A stretch of 64,000 nt of DNA, taken from positions 372,001 through 436,000 of the forward strand of contig JADKFX010000001.1 in NCBI GenBank assembly GCA_016717265.1, in the 5' to 3' direction. Every line of letters starts with the position of its first letter. The stretch's first letter is position 1. Both the position numbers and the translations under genes were made by a program. Of the stretch, positions 58,401 through 63,297 are shown piece by piece. Source of the stretch: Saprospiraceae bacterium. Its GTDB lineage: Bacteria > Bacteroidota > Bacteroidia > Chitinophagales > Saprospiraceae. The notes under the pieces were generated by a model. It ran no database searches. It was not told where the DNA came from and saw only the letters and a program-made list of their open reading frames with translations.

Positions 58401-58601
58401 ACCAGCATAATTTAAGTTCTTGATAATATTATTGCTAATTGTTGTATTGGATAATCCATCATAAGCTCCAATAGCTTCAGCTGCATTAACATCGGCACCA
58501 TTCATTGAAATACCACCACCAAGAATTGTGTTATCTCCATCCATTGTAAATCCGTCAAATGTGGTTCCACTTGCATTTGGATCGAGATAGATAAATGTCA
58601 A
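40485..58601 (-). CDS. Giant beta-helix/HYR adhesin, downstream part after a frameshift (about 6,000 residues)
   Basis: This frame has an ATG at 58,601 but no signal peptide, and it continues the fold of the 58,555-63,297 frame, so I read it as the C-terminal four fifths of one gene. In order it contains: right-handed beta-helix blocks (to about 52,900) opened by FCTIQDAI-type motifs; Ig/PKD-like domains (to about 52,380); HYR domains; a ConA-like insert (about 51,040-50,420); three 90-residue repeats (49,982-49,173); a HYR domain with a LamG insert (about 48,885-48,215); 25 repeats of 85 residues (47,972-41,598); two HYR domains; the Fn3-like domain; and a T9SS type A sorting domain (LEIVPNPARDLATVKI). 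It would form a very long surface fibre. The frame stays open for 18 kb, so any frameshift is recent or a sequence error. Confidence 0.88.
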   Translation of the reverse strand: MTFIYLDPNASGTTFDGFTMDGDNTILGGGISMNGADVNAAEAIGAYDGLSNTTISNNIIKNLNYAGIDFYNFYNGGASTTGNSISNNKFDNILPTSFGIGILIYNNCYTDITDNVMTRVRLGIQTGNFYNADAGTSHDITGNTIESQRRGIYFNLHYTNSADFNISNNIFTNYPGAAISDGIFVSSIQSNVGATINNNNVTGNTYGIGLWNCPTTNPITITGGVLTGNEVGVYATNYYSASNGDASSSNYIIDGVSIQTSAQAGIEVNDTSANTNASTVSVVIKGNTIINNTTKGILIQGGDASASFMGATPASFTNQTTYIDQITNGTNAPATNIDATAVSFDGQTGITASLAQLFAIEDKINHKIDWKALGFVTVKASNDYVTDINAAQSATNNDYTRIVNGVEAASNNWTINLKGTFDWVEANAASSWSLGNDGVVSAADDYSILVPANLNGVTFTAPEGLGNASITGPGDLASVNLEGVLIFDGGDNQNWTISNMEFKEFDLSIGMFNGAGGSDAYNNLTITNNTFNIATDLNTVVAPADVNQNIGIHYSFGTNQTISNNTFNVPGDGVSSGANFSSTVVMQSNTSGGAVYDGLLISTNTINILNAQSAFPQVVLGIWENAHGHTSDITISNNQFLNLAGGNNPALNLQRGFRVTSHSSGSSTVLYSGNTVKGANIGFQWISGSNFSGEQAVQLSSNTINGNDIGILVQSNGKALLTTNDFDDATDNTRDVQIQLGSVVTTGNGNQFGGESYYVENLSSTGIDISSDLFDQANNFRRTDRIYGALDNGASGLIRFDGINLYVSAPGTGLSDETIPNAIAAAAVSGDIIHIETGTYASGADASTKEVTFAPGSSPGCVTLNGNLVLTSGDALAMEVNGIIPCTEHDKFIVNGTVTLGNANLILTVGYLPSNGDQITIIENDGGDAVVGQFVQGSAITSGGYTFQINYAGGDGNDVVLTKCSGNVVNTNTSEIFCTIQDAINDPQTLDGHTITVGAGTYNENVVVNKQLTITGVGKGSNPATNTVLTPTIACSGAGITISNYNVTIQNMYVTNYQDAILLGGVSDPTLNNLALIDYCRYGVNFGNSNTNVIITNTDIQRTSLLAGTIGMRIGTANQVRGLLIDNCTIMGNALQGIVNFQATTPGEFKDIIIRNSTISNNLQKGMYFEKLSNALFENLTMDNNGTDATYGFNNGIDINLKYSSYSNITIQNCDITNSGVLGVAADPQNPAVIAIKARDDAPSYNTIPASLSNVIIKNNKITGPRNGIRIGEFGKINATPTNVTIEGNDLSHAFAHKTLISRINSDINVVCNWHGTIDLPTILATFVEAGSGDIVLASVLTTGVDASGAVGFQPAGSCICPGNNLVTNTNTSETFCTIQGAIDDPQTLNGHTLTVAAGTYVENIIVNKSLTINGPKVGIDGCNGSRGTGEAIIIPATGVATGSSSSSIIDVDVDNVTIDGFTLDGDNTTITGLLSANGANFDVDLGITTDAAPAGNNLIVKNNIIKNIYTFGVSMGSTGGTARDGQVKFNKIQNVPYWAGILTYDDYYAAIENNCIEDAWRGVQVDNYFLPKPMGSSATIKNNTITTKTQTITGDPSSPYTDVGGILANNLYQNASTWDVSNNTMTNTSIESANSRGITLWSIQTNVAITVASNTIDGFESGYFLWNCPTSSTATISGGTVTQSSYGAYATNFDYYGNAASSSYILSGVTITNPTVAGVFVQDSSSNTNLATVSVSVQNDCEITRTDKTRRGIYVRGADASAIVNGNDASINGFAIGIDVDGGSATIENNHIYDNGIGVRFTNNGNGTVKTNKFYESGLLNGTDIQGTSTAGLIIATDKNWLAGSSFGVENLHATNIIDATLNYWNHASGPGAIAGGSGAQVTALVEYCPWLDNVPTELGGPGGSPTSPIITILVTETSGTANDAIICNGASATLDATTTGALSYLWSTTETTASISVTPASTTTYTVTVTFADCQVTDVQTITVNPLPSCVISGPSPICPSTSNDYTATAGMASYAWTITGSGTITSATNLQTVTVMAGSGCNTFFDIFLTITDNNGCISSCSKTVSVIDNTAPVLTQGSIAACYPTNVAAEAAAITATTASDNCGGTLVYAASTSGTCTATVTVTVTDACGNPASVMYSTKIDNQAPTFTNCPVNITVDAVPNNCGKSVSYPAIAATDNCAGAISIVQVDGTSYTSGDFFPVGTTLQKYEATDACGNKSTCMFNVIVIDAQDPTITGCPVDINKNTDPGVCQAFVTWVAPTASDNCPGVIFTSNFPPGTNFPTGITQVIYTATDLSGNESICTFNVTVVDNQFPVISCPSNINVPAEPGLCSKVVTYTTPVGTDNCPGPTTIQTTGLPSGSAFPVGTTTNTFKVTDASGNSTICSFTIIVTDSQNPSISVCPVTRLISGCNTADVTNPAYNANLTATTYAIFSDGTNNGVASDNCAITLVEYQDVATGNCPTTITRTWKLSDASGNFITCAQTITLDDNIAPLVTAPANITIDGCGTISLPETKAITVGPVQAPKTYYPDRYPPKGFALSNFLGADRIKHSIDASDCQSCRPGGFNSTFYNTQGRKYDIANAHSISIDLYVPNAWATTGKRMAGLWGTAFDISNAVSAFPIIEFTSDGGVPRFRGWDNNTGLWVDMGLPTGFSYDNWYTLVIRIVGDKFIYKVGDLVIKTEAFATTYIGNVILQGHNTDTPGVTYDIYWDNFRTLGVNLAYNVSSTTISESQYFAEGGSATDNCVDLNFSYSDVFDSGCPGSLTRTFVITDGCGNATNTSQVITIQDVTAPTITCPEPTTVSCVSEVPNSDFAGGSTSDNCGGTVTVTFEGDVISAQTCVNRYTITRTYEATDECLNTALCSQTITVDDQTLPSLTGTAYAGTTGTNACKANAETAAPFSAANAIQGYTDNCGGVLTATLTNTSVTGTDCNWTVSYTFTISDVCGNLLTGQTYSNTGSDQTAPSLTGTAYAGTTGTNACMASAQTAAPFNAANAIQGYTDNCLAPVTAALTNTSVTGTDCAWTVSYTFTIFDECNNPLIGQTYSNTGSDQTAPSLTGTAYAGTTGINACKANAETAAPFSAANAIQGYTDNCLGAVTATLTNSVVTGTDCNWTVTYTFSVKDICNNILANQSYSNTGKDLTPPTIVCAVGSPFTRTTTLGYCGYIVSGTEFNATATDNCGGSVTLINNFNLTNTLANDTLPTGTTAIVWTATDACGNTATCSISVTVNDAEFPTVLCKVGTGLDFDGVNEYVTVADNAVLENMGALTVMGWIKMDALPVQNYSPIAKENAYRLIIGNNGTYHFVVATTNNGWYTAGTVGSGGTNTIPVGQWVHMAGVYTGSKVNIYINGTLMGSAAGTISGNIINNGSPLTMAFKTSANIDYFNGKMDEVGVFNTALTGAQIKTYLATSLLGTEAGLVAYYNLEQGTGTTANDNAGTAQNGVLVNMENADWIRTPFGPNNSITVNTIPGVCYASLIFDVAAFDNCGVISNTNDFNGTSNASGNYQEGTTLVTWTASDAVPNVSTCSFTVTVNDVENPVATCELPQTIVLDATCKLLVPDLTDGASATDNCATTFTWSQNPTVGALLASGEGTTHTITVTVNDGNGNSSTCTVVLTGDDTTPPTPICEGPQTIVLNSACELLVPNLIDGASATDNCSASFTWSQSTSTGTLLASGEGTTHTITVTANDGNGNSATCTVVLTGDDTTPPVATCEGPQTIVLDATCKLLVPDLTNGASATDNCATTFTWSQNPAAGALLASGEGTTHTITVTVNDGNGNSSTCTVVLTGDDTTPPTPICEGPQTIVLNSACELLVPDLTNGASATDNCSASFTWSQSTTTGTLLASGEGTTHTITVTVNDGNGNSSICTVVLTGDDTTPPVASCEGPQTIVLNSNCELLVPDLTNDASATDNCATTFTWSQNPAAGALLASGEGTTHTITVTVNDGNGNSSTCTVVLTGDDTTPPVATCEGPQTIALDATCKLLVPDLTDGASATGNCLGTFTWSQNPTAGTLLASGEGTTHTVTVTVDDGNGNSSTCTVVLTGDDATPPTPICEGPQTIVLDATCKLLVPNLTNGTSATDNCATTFTWSQSTTAGTLLASGEGTTHTITVTVNDGNGNSSTCTVVLTGDDTTPPVATCEGPQIIVLDATCKLLVPDLTNAASATDNCSASFTWSQSTNAGTLLASGEGTTHTITVTAYDGNGNSSSCSVLLTGDDATPPTPICEGPQTIVLNSACELLVPNLIDGTSATDNCSSSFTWSQSTSAGTLLASGEGTTHTITVTVNDGNGNSSTCTVVLTGDDTTPPVATCEGPQTIVLDATCKLLVPDLTNAASATDNCSSSFTWSQSTSAGTLLASGEGTTHTITVTVNDGNGNSSTCTVVLTGDDATPPTPICEGPQTIVLNSACELLVPNLVDGASATDNCSASFTWSQSTSAGTLLASGEGTTHTITVTVNDGNGNSSTCTVVLTGDDTTPPVASCEGPQTIVLDATCKLLVPDLTNGASATDNCFGNFTWSQNPATGALLASGEGTTHTITVTVNDGNGNSSTCTVVLTGDDTTPPVATCEGPQTIVLDATCKLLVPDLTNGASASDNCSASFTWSQSTTTGTLLASGEGTTHTITVTVNDGNGNSSTCTVLLTGDDTTPPVATCEGPQTISLDATCKLLVPDLTNGASATDNCSSSFTWSQSTNAGTLLASGEGITHTITVTAYDGNGNSSSCSVLLTGDDTTPPVASCEGPQTISLDATCKLLVPDLTNGASATDNCSASFTWSQSTSAGTLLASGEGTTHTITVTVNDGNGNSSTCTVVLTGDDTTPPVATCEGPQTIVLDATCKLLVPDLTNGASATDNCSASFTWSQSTSAGTLLASGEGTTHTITVTVNDGNGNSSTCIVVLTGDDTTPPVAICEGPQTITLDATCKLLVPDLTNGASATDNCFGNFSWSQSTTAGTLLASGEGTTHTITVTVNDGNGNSSTCTVVLTGDDVTPPTPICEGPQTINLDNTCKLLVPDLTNGASASDNCSASFTWSQSTSAGTLLASGEGTTHTITVTVNDGNGNSSTCTVVLTGNDVTPPTPICEGPQTINLDANCKLSVPNLIDGATAFDNCSVSFTWTQNPTAGTLLSSGEGTTHTITVTAFDGNGNSDYCVVELTGNDVTPPTPICEGPQTITLDATCKLLVPDLTNGASASDNCSSSFTWSQSTSAGTLLASGEGTTHTITVTVNDGNGNSSTCTVVLTGDDVTPPTPICEGPQTINLDNTCKLLVPDLTNGASATDNCSASFTWSQSTSAGTLLASGEGTTHTITVTAYDGNGNSSTCTVILTGNDVTPPTPICEGPQTINLDANCKLSVPNLIDGATAFDNCSVSFTWTQNPTAGTLLSSGEGTTHTITVTAFDGNGNSDYCVVELTGNDVTPPTPICEGPQTINLDNTCKLLVPDLTNGASATDNCSASFTWSQSTSAGTLLASGEGTTHTITVTVNDGNGNSSTCTVVLTGNDVTPPTPICEGPQTINLDANCKLSVPNLIDGASATDNCSASFTWSQSTSAGTLLASGEGTTHTITVTVNDGNGNSSTCTVILTGNDVTPPTPICESAQNVNLNASCQLVVPNLIDGVSATDNCASSFTWSQNPTVATILSSAHNMTHTITVTVNDGNGNSSTCTTVLTGKDVTPPTMTCPANTTRGTTEGLCKYLITGTEFDGTASDNCGVVSKTFTWTGSTTGSGSGSLNGLFLKKGTTTITWTATDAAGNTAICSFTVQVIDNEPPHIACPPNVLVITLPNQCTVPAGSVPLGTPVVSDNCAIKYPLTNNSPATYPVGITTVKWTVTDSSGNTATCNQQVTVVAYTCGQPIQVYHTDTTFDKAKIKWKAGKCATAYNLRIRKELSPGVWGPWSGWVTASGPGLLHQFTGLDENSFYHYQIRSKCGTTNSASVNGWFHTLPAFGPQQNRIRELTIPDEEYDYGPVSLEIVPNPARDLATVKIEGFDQRVKEITMLDLYGKIVFKLKVEAKHNLIELDLKTLGVHTGIYLIRVSDGTKQKTEQLMIEK
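41598..47972 (-). repeat. Array of 25 tandem 255-bp (85-residue) HYR-like repeats
   Basis: The array is exactly 6,375 bp = 25 x 255 by my count of boundary codons (first unit CELPQT, last ending TPPTMT). Each unit runs CEGPQTI-LDATCKLLVPDL, then ASATDNC-SFTWSQ, LLASGEGTTHTITV and NDGNGNSSTC-VLTG-D-TPP. The conserved DNC and terminal STC are HYR-like, and cysteines are kept in nearly all units. No unit has an insertion or deletion. The last three-unit blocks form a 765-bp higher-order repeat. Confidence 0.93.
42363..43892 (-). repeat. 765-bp three-unit higher-order repeat, two copies
   Basis: Units 17-19 (43,892-43,128) and 20-22 (43,127-42,363) repeat the same order of variants: ITLDATCK, INLDNTCK, INLDANCKLSVPNLIDGATA. 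Units 19 and 22 encode the same residues throughout, while units 17/20 and 18/21 differ slightly. Units 23-24 begin a third, partial round. Confidence 0.8.
48215..48885 (-). other. LamG domain nested in a HYR domain of the giant adhesin
   Basis: The HYR unit opens with FPTVLCKVG, then a laminin-G/concanavalin-like domain follows (LDFDGVNEYVTVADN, TVMGWIKMDA, GQWVHMAGVYTG, INGTLMGSA, MDEVGVFNTALTGAQI). The HYR fold resumes with SITVNTIPGVCYASLIFDVA and FDNCG. LamG folds of this type often bind glycans or glycoproteins. Confidence 0.8.
49173..49982 (-). repeat. Three tandem 270-bp repeats
   Basis: The stretch is exactly 3 x 90 codons, each starting LPSLTGTAYAGTTG or APSLTGTAYAGTTG and containing AANAIQGYTDNC, then TGTDC-WTVSYTF and a terminal SNTGSD. 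It is a longer HYR-like variant, with DNC and paired cysteines conserved in all three. Confidence 0.88.
50420..51040 (-). other. ConA-like domain nested in a HYR domain of the giant adhesin
   Basis: Between a HYR opening (APANITIDGCGTISLPETK) and its DNC half (EGGSATDNCVDLNFSYSD) lies about 205 residues of jelly-roll-like sequence, including HSISIDLYVPNAWATTG, NWYTLVIRIVGDKFIYKVG and YDIYWDNFRTLG. That pattern is typical of ConA-like carbohydrate-binding folds. The fold call is by pattern only. Confidence 0.65.
55975..57396 (-). repeat. 1.42-kb direct repeat, copy 2 (within the giant gene)
   Basis: It matches 59,105-60,526 at a constant offset of 3,130 bases without insertions or deletions. 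I count about 25 base differences by eye. It encodes a stretch of the beta-helix region (from GVTFTAPEGLGNASITGPGD to the closing PGSSPGCVTLNGNL region). Confidence 0.92.
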
Positions 58602-61600
58602 ATTTACAGGATCTGAAGTTGCTTAGTTGAATAATAGATTCAGCAACCCGGATGCCGGTATTCGGATTGATACCATAATTTGCGCCCCGAATGGATAAGC
58701 TTTTATTTACTGTAATATCTTCACGATAAATACCTGCTGCAACAGTAATAATATGTCCGTTTAAAGTTAAAACATCATCAATTGCATCTTGAATGGTACA
58801 GAAAAGTTTCCCTGTATTTGTATTCAATACACCACCAGCACATTTTGATAAAACCACATCATTTCCATCGCCGCCAGTATAATCAATTTGGAATGTATAT
58901 CCGCTTACTGTGATTGATAATCCTTGTGCAAATTGCCCAACAACTGGATCCACTCCGTCATTTACTATAAGTGTATATTGATCGCCGTTTCCTGGCACAT
59001 ATCCTACACTTAAACTTAAGGATGCCCCACCCAATGTTACGGTTCCGTTTACAATGAACTGGTCATATTGTGTGCAAGCTGTAGTGCCATTTACTTCCAT
59101 GGCAAGTACATCTCCACTTGTTAAAACTAAATTGCCATTTAAGGTAACACAACCAGGACTTGAGCCCGGTGCAAATGTTAATTCTTTTGTACTCGCATCT
59201 GCTCCTGTTCCATACGTTCCAGTTTCAATATGGATAATATCTCCACTTACTGCCGCTGCTGCTATTGCATTGGGTATCGTCTCATCTGATAATCCAGTTC
59301 CCGGTGCGGATACATATAAATTAATTCCATCAAATCGTATCAATCCTGATGCACCATTATCCAATGCTCCATAAATGCGATCTGTCCGACGGAAATTATT
59401 TGCCTGATCAAATAGATCTGAACTAATATCAATGCCGGTTGAACTTAAATTTTCTACATAATAACTTTCTCCTCCAAACTGATTTCCATTCCCAGTCGTT
59501 ACTACACTTCCCAATTGGATTTGTACATCCCGTGTATTATCGGTTGCATCATCAAAATCATTGGTAGTTAATAAAGCTTTTCCACTGGATTGTACTAAAA
59601 TTCCGATATCATTTCCATTGATAGTATTACTACTTAATTGTACTGCCTGTTCTCCACTAAAATTACTTCCACTTATCCACTGAAATCCTATGTTTGCTCC
59701 TTTCACAGTATTTCCAGAATATAACACCGTACTCGATCCACTTGAATGTGATGTTACCCGGAATCCACGTTGCAAATTAAGCGCTGGATTATTCCCTCCT
59801 GCCAGATTTAAAAACTGATTATTACTAACTGTTATATCACTTGTATGTCCATGTGCATTCTCCCAGATTCCCAACACTACTTGTGGAAATGCAGATTGTG
59901 CATTTAATATATTTATGGTATTTGTTGAAATCAATAATCCATCATATACAGCGCCTCCACTGGTATTGGATTGCATCACTACCGTACTTGAAAAATTAGC
60001 ACCACTGCTCACGCCATCTCCAGGTACATTAAATGTGTTATTGGAGATTGTTTGATTCGTTCCAAATGAATAATGGATTCCGATGTTTTGGTTTACATCT
60101 GCAGGCGCAACAACCGTATTTAAATCTGTTGCTATATTAAATGTATTATTCGTAATCGTCAAATTATTATACGCATCTGATCCTCCCGCTCCATTAAACA
60201 TTCCTATCGATAAGTCAAATTCCTTAAACTCCATATTGGATATTGTCCAGTTCTGATTATCGCCTCCATCAAATATTAATACACCTTCCAGATTTACACT
60301 TGCAAGATCACCAGGACCTGTTATAGATGCATTTCCTAATCCTTCGGGTGCAGTAAATGTCACTCCGTTAAGATTTGCCGGTACTAAAATAGAATAATCA
60401 TCTGCTGCAGATACTACGCCATCATTTCCTAATGACCAGGAGGCTGCTGCATTCGCTTCCGTCCAGTCAAATGTTCCTTTTAAATTTATAGTCCAATTAT
60501 TGGATGCAGCTTCAACTGCATTTCGGATTCTGGTATAATCATTATTTACAGCTGTTGGACTTGACATGTCTGTAACAAATGCTTGATTGGTTTTTACGGT
60601 TACAAAACCTAAAGGTTTTTCATCGATATCATGTGTAATTTTATCTTCAAGAGCAAACAATTCAGCGTTTGTCATCACTGCTGGTAAAACTCCACCAAAT
60701 TTATTATTTCGCGCATCCAAATCAACTGCCCAGGGTACTTTTGTAGTAACGGGTGCTGCGGTTGGTCCGGATTGATTGTCTAAAAAGATATAGGTCCCTA
60801 TTCCGGATGCAAAATTATTTTCATTTCCAGAAGTACCGATGGTGAATGTTCCAAATATCGGACTGTCATTATCATGATTATTAAATACTAAACCGAAACC
60901 TCCGGCAGCACCTGAACCATTCAATGTATTATTTGTAAGCGTTGCATTGATATTGGGTTGATAAAATCCACTGGAAGAGCTAAACTCTTTTGTGTTTATA
61001 GTGATATGACTATAGCTTGTAGAAGCAGCCAGGGGTGTAAATGTATTCATATTTATAATTACATTCCTGTAGTTCTCTAAACTTAAGCCCCAATTATGTC
61101 CAGTGAATGTATTGTTACTAACAGTTGTTAGTTTGTTTTCGAAATTATTTTTTAATCGCAGGGAAGATGTATACGTACTTCCATTCGTACCATTAAATGT
61201 ATTATTATCAATTAAAATATTTCCAGCTCCTGCATTCTGTTCCGTCAATTCTACGCCACCACCATTTATAGTATTGCCTGTAATGGTAATATCTCCGTTA
61301 CTTCCAAAACGAACATGAATATCCTGACTTATAGATAAGAGGGTATTGTTAGTAAAGGTACCGCCTCCTTCATCTACTGCAACTCCGGATCTAAAATATC
61401 CGGCAGGTAATGTTCCATTTACAGTATTGTTATGAAAGGTAATACTATTTACGCCGCCAGTTGCAACTCGATAATTTGTAGCCCCGAAATAATTAATACT
61501 TACGGCATTTCGATCACCATAGGATCCTGCAGGCGTACCATATCCTAAAATGGTATTATTTTTAACTATAATATTATCTAAATCTAGTGCAGTCGCTATG

Positions 61601-63297
61601 ATAGCAGATCTCAACTTTGATAAATCCACTTTAAAATTGATATTATCTATTGTTACGCCGTCCACAGAAACATCGAATAAGGTCGGTTTTCCAGAAACAA
61701 TACCTGTAAAATCTACGATTGGTTGAGAAGCACCAACACCTTTAATGTTTAATGATTTATTGACAAGTACTTGTTCGTTATAGGTTCCAGGATATACTTC
61801 CAATGTATTTCCATTAACTGTATTGGCATCATTGATTGCAGATTGGATGGTACAGAAAGTTTCTCCGGAACTGGTATTTTTTACAAATCCTAAACCTCCA
61901 ACGGAGCCTGTATTTCTTGGCTCTGCATTGTTTCCATTACCGCTTAAGGTATTACCACTAATTAAGTTACCACATGCAATTGGAGCATTTCCTCTACCAA
62001 AATAAGAATCGGCTAAATCAGATTGGTCACCATCTGTATTCGTATTTGCAACATAGGGTAAATGTCCAGCTTGTTGTTGAATTCCAACATCGTTACCTGT
62101 TACGGTATTACCGGTTACGGTATGATTTGTTCCTTCTACTACAATACCGAATCCTTCACTGGAGCTAGTGCCATTATCCTGGATATAACCACTTACGGTG
62201 TTGCCTGTTATACTTACACCTGTAGGAATATCCACATTGCCTGTTCCATAGGCTCTTCTAAAGGCTGCTATACCTGCTAGGTCGCGTTTTTCCGAAGGTC
62301 TTGAAGCTACGAAGCTACTTGTCCATTGGATCGTATTTCCTGCAACTGAAATATTTGAACCATTGCCATCAGGTAATTTTAACTCGATACCAAATCGGCC
62401 ATTATTTGTCAATGTATTGTTGGTAATAGCATTTGAACCAGTATTTCCATTCAAGCCAAGAAGTCCAATACCATTATCCCAATTATCATGAATATTATTA
62501 CCAGTCATAGTAACTCCGGAGGCAGTACCATCTTGAAGTTCAATCCCACAACAATTATTATTATAAACATGACAATTTGAAATGGTAATATTTTCTTTAA
62601 ATCCATTCCAGATTACGATTCCTCTAGCACCTACAGTATGTCCGGTAGCTGTTACATTTGTGATGGTAACGTTATTGACTGGACCATTTGCATAAAACCC
62701 ACTACCACCAAGATTATTTAAAATTGCTACATGATCGATAATCAAATTATTATTTCCTCCGATTGCATAAATTCCGGCATTTGCATTTCCTGATGCACCT
62801 GCATAATCTTGAACGGTTAATTTTTTTATAGTTACATTGGTAATCCCATTGTTTATTGTAATTCCATTACCATCACCTACTAAACCTGTTCCGTCAAGGA
62901 TGCAGGTAATACTATCCGTTCCTTGCAATGTCAGTGACTTATCTATGGTAACGCGTTCATTATAAGTGGCCGGAGAACATTCAATGACATCGTTTGGATT
63001 GGCTGCATTCACAGCATCCTGAATCGTAAGGTGAAAGGTATTCTGTGTCAAATTATGTACAGGATCTACAAAGCTATTTGGGTGCATCCATTCAATGGTC
63101 TTGAATTTAGTCACGCTATTAACAGATGGAATATTCGCCATTAAGGAAACATTGCCAACAGCAAATGAACCGTGAATAGAGAAGAGTACACAAATTAAAA
63201 GTTTACTAAAATCTGAGAAATGCAAAGAATTTGGAGTACTAAGTGCTTTCATAAAAACATTTTTTAAATTAGAAAAGGATGTAATAGTTGATTTCAT
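58555..63297 (-). CDS. Giant beta-helix/HYR adhesin, N-terminal part up to the frameshift
   Basis: A 1,580-codon frame whose last ~30 residues (SNFRSCKFDIYL onward) are out-of-frame sequence. The N-terminus has an extended signal peptide with core SKLLICVLFSIHGSFAVG. The rest is right-handed parallel beta-helix of the pectin-lyase/NosD type, with many N-N-T-I-x-G rungs (NLIIDHVAILNNLGGSG, VTGNTVTGNDVGIQQQ). Blocks open with motifs such as FCTIQSAINDANTVNG and end with VNKSLNIKG-type strands. Removing one base near 58,624 joins it in frame with 40,485-58,601, giving 7,603 residues. Without that, the product would lack the T9SS sorting domain and not be anchored. Beta-helix domains of this kind occur in adhesins and polysaccharide-binding or -cleaving proteins; no lyase active site is recognised. 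Confidence 0.88.
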   Translation of the reverse strand: MKSTITSFSNLKNVFMKALSTPNSLHFSDFSKLLICVLFSIHGSFAVGNVSLMANIPSVNSVTKFKTIEWMHPNSFVDPVHNLTQNTFHLTIQDAVNAANPNDVIECSPATYNERVTIDKSLTLQGTDSITCILDGTGLVGDGNGITINNGITNVTIKKLTVQDYAGASGNANAGIYAIGGNNNLIIDHVAILNNLGGSGFYANGPVNNVTITNVTATGHTVGARGIVIWNGFKENITISNCHVYNNNCCGIELQDGTASGVTMTGNNIHDNWDNGIGLLGLNGNTGSNAITNNTLTNNGRFGIELKLPDGNGSNISVAGNTIQWTSSFVASRPSEKRDLAGIAAFRRAYGTGNVDIPTGVSITGNTVSGYIQDNGTSSSEGFGIVVEGTNHTVTGNTVTGNDVGIQQQAGHLPYVANTNTDGDQSDLADSYFGRGNAPIACGNLISGNTLSGNGNNAEPRNTGSVGGLGFVKNTSSGETFCTIQSAINDANTVNGNTLEVYPGTYNEQVLVNKSLNIKGVGASQPIVDFTGIVSGKPTLFDVSVDGVTIDNINFKVDLSKLRSAIIATALDLDNIIVKNNTILGYGTPAGSYGDRNAVSINYFGATNYRVATGGVNSITFHNNTVNGTLPAGYFRSGVAVDEGGGTFTNNTLLSISQDIHVRFGSNGDITITGNTINGGGVELTEQNAGAGNILIDNNTFNGTNGSTYTSSLRLKNNFENKLTTVSNNTFTGHNWGLSLENYRNVIINMNTFTPLAASTSYSHITINTKEFSSSSGFYQPNINATLTNNTLNGSGAAGGFGLVFNNHDNDSPIFGTFTIGTSGNENNFASGIGTYIFLDNQSGPTAAPVTTKVPWAVDLDARNNKFGGVLPAVMTNAELFALEDKITHDIDEKPLGFVTVKTNQAFVTDMSSPTAVNNDYTRIRNAVEAASNNWTINLKGTFDWTEANAAASWSLGNDGVVSAADDYSILVPANLNGVTFTAPEGLGNASITGPGDLASVNLEGVLIFDGGDNQNWTISNMEFKEFDLSIGMFNGAGGSDAYNNLTITNNTFNIATDLNTVVAPADVNQNIGIHYSFGTNQTISNNTFNVPGDGVSSGANFSSTVVMQSNTSGGAVYDGLLISTNTINILNAQSAFPQVVLGIWENAHGHTSDITVSNNQFLNLAGGNNPALNLQRGFRVTSHSSGSSTVLYSGNTVKGANIGFQWISGSNFSGEQAVQLSSNTINGNDIGILVQSSGKALLTTNDFDDATDNTRDVQIQLGSVVTTGNGNQFGGESYYVENLSSTGIDISSDLFDQANNFRRTDRIYGALDNGASGLIRFDGINLYVSAPGTGLSDETIPNAIAAAAVSGDIIHIETGTYGTGADASTKELTFAPGSSPGCVTLNGNLVLTSGDVLAMEVNGTTACTQYDQFIVNGTVTLGGASLSLSVGYVPGNGDQYTLIVNDGVDPVVGQFAQGLSITVSGYTFQIDYTGGDGNDVVLSKCAGGVLNTNTGKLFCTIQDAIDDVLTLNGHIITVAAGIYREDITVNKSLSIRGANYGINPNTGIRVAESIIQLSNFRSCKFDIYLSRSKCKWNHI
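58618..58630 (-). other. Single-base frameshift joining the two parts of the giant adhesin gene
   Basis: On the minus strand the sequence reads CAACTAAGCAACTTCAGATC. Dropping one A in CTAAGC (plus-strand T at 58,623 or 58,624) gives QLATSDPVNLTFIYLDP, which leads straight into the downstream beta-helix. The combined length 40,485-63,297 is 22,813 bases = 3 x 7,604 + 1, so one extra base explains the break exactly. Confidence 0.85.
59105..60526 (-). repeat. 1.42-kb direct repeat, copy 1 (within the giant gene)
   Basis: Partner of 55,975-57,396. The two copies are part of a 3.1-kb tandemly duplicated beta-helix block whose remaining sequence has diverged more. Confidence 0.92.

Noticed and set aside
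58555..58601. ATG at 58,601 as a genuine start of a separate 6,038-residue protein
   Set aside because: No signal peptide despite a C-terminal sorting domain, it starts in mid beta-helix, and a single-base correction restores one long frame.
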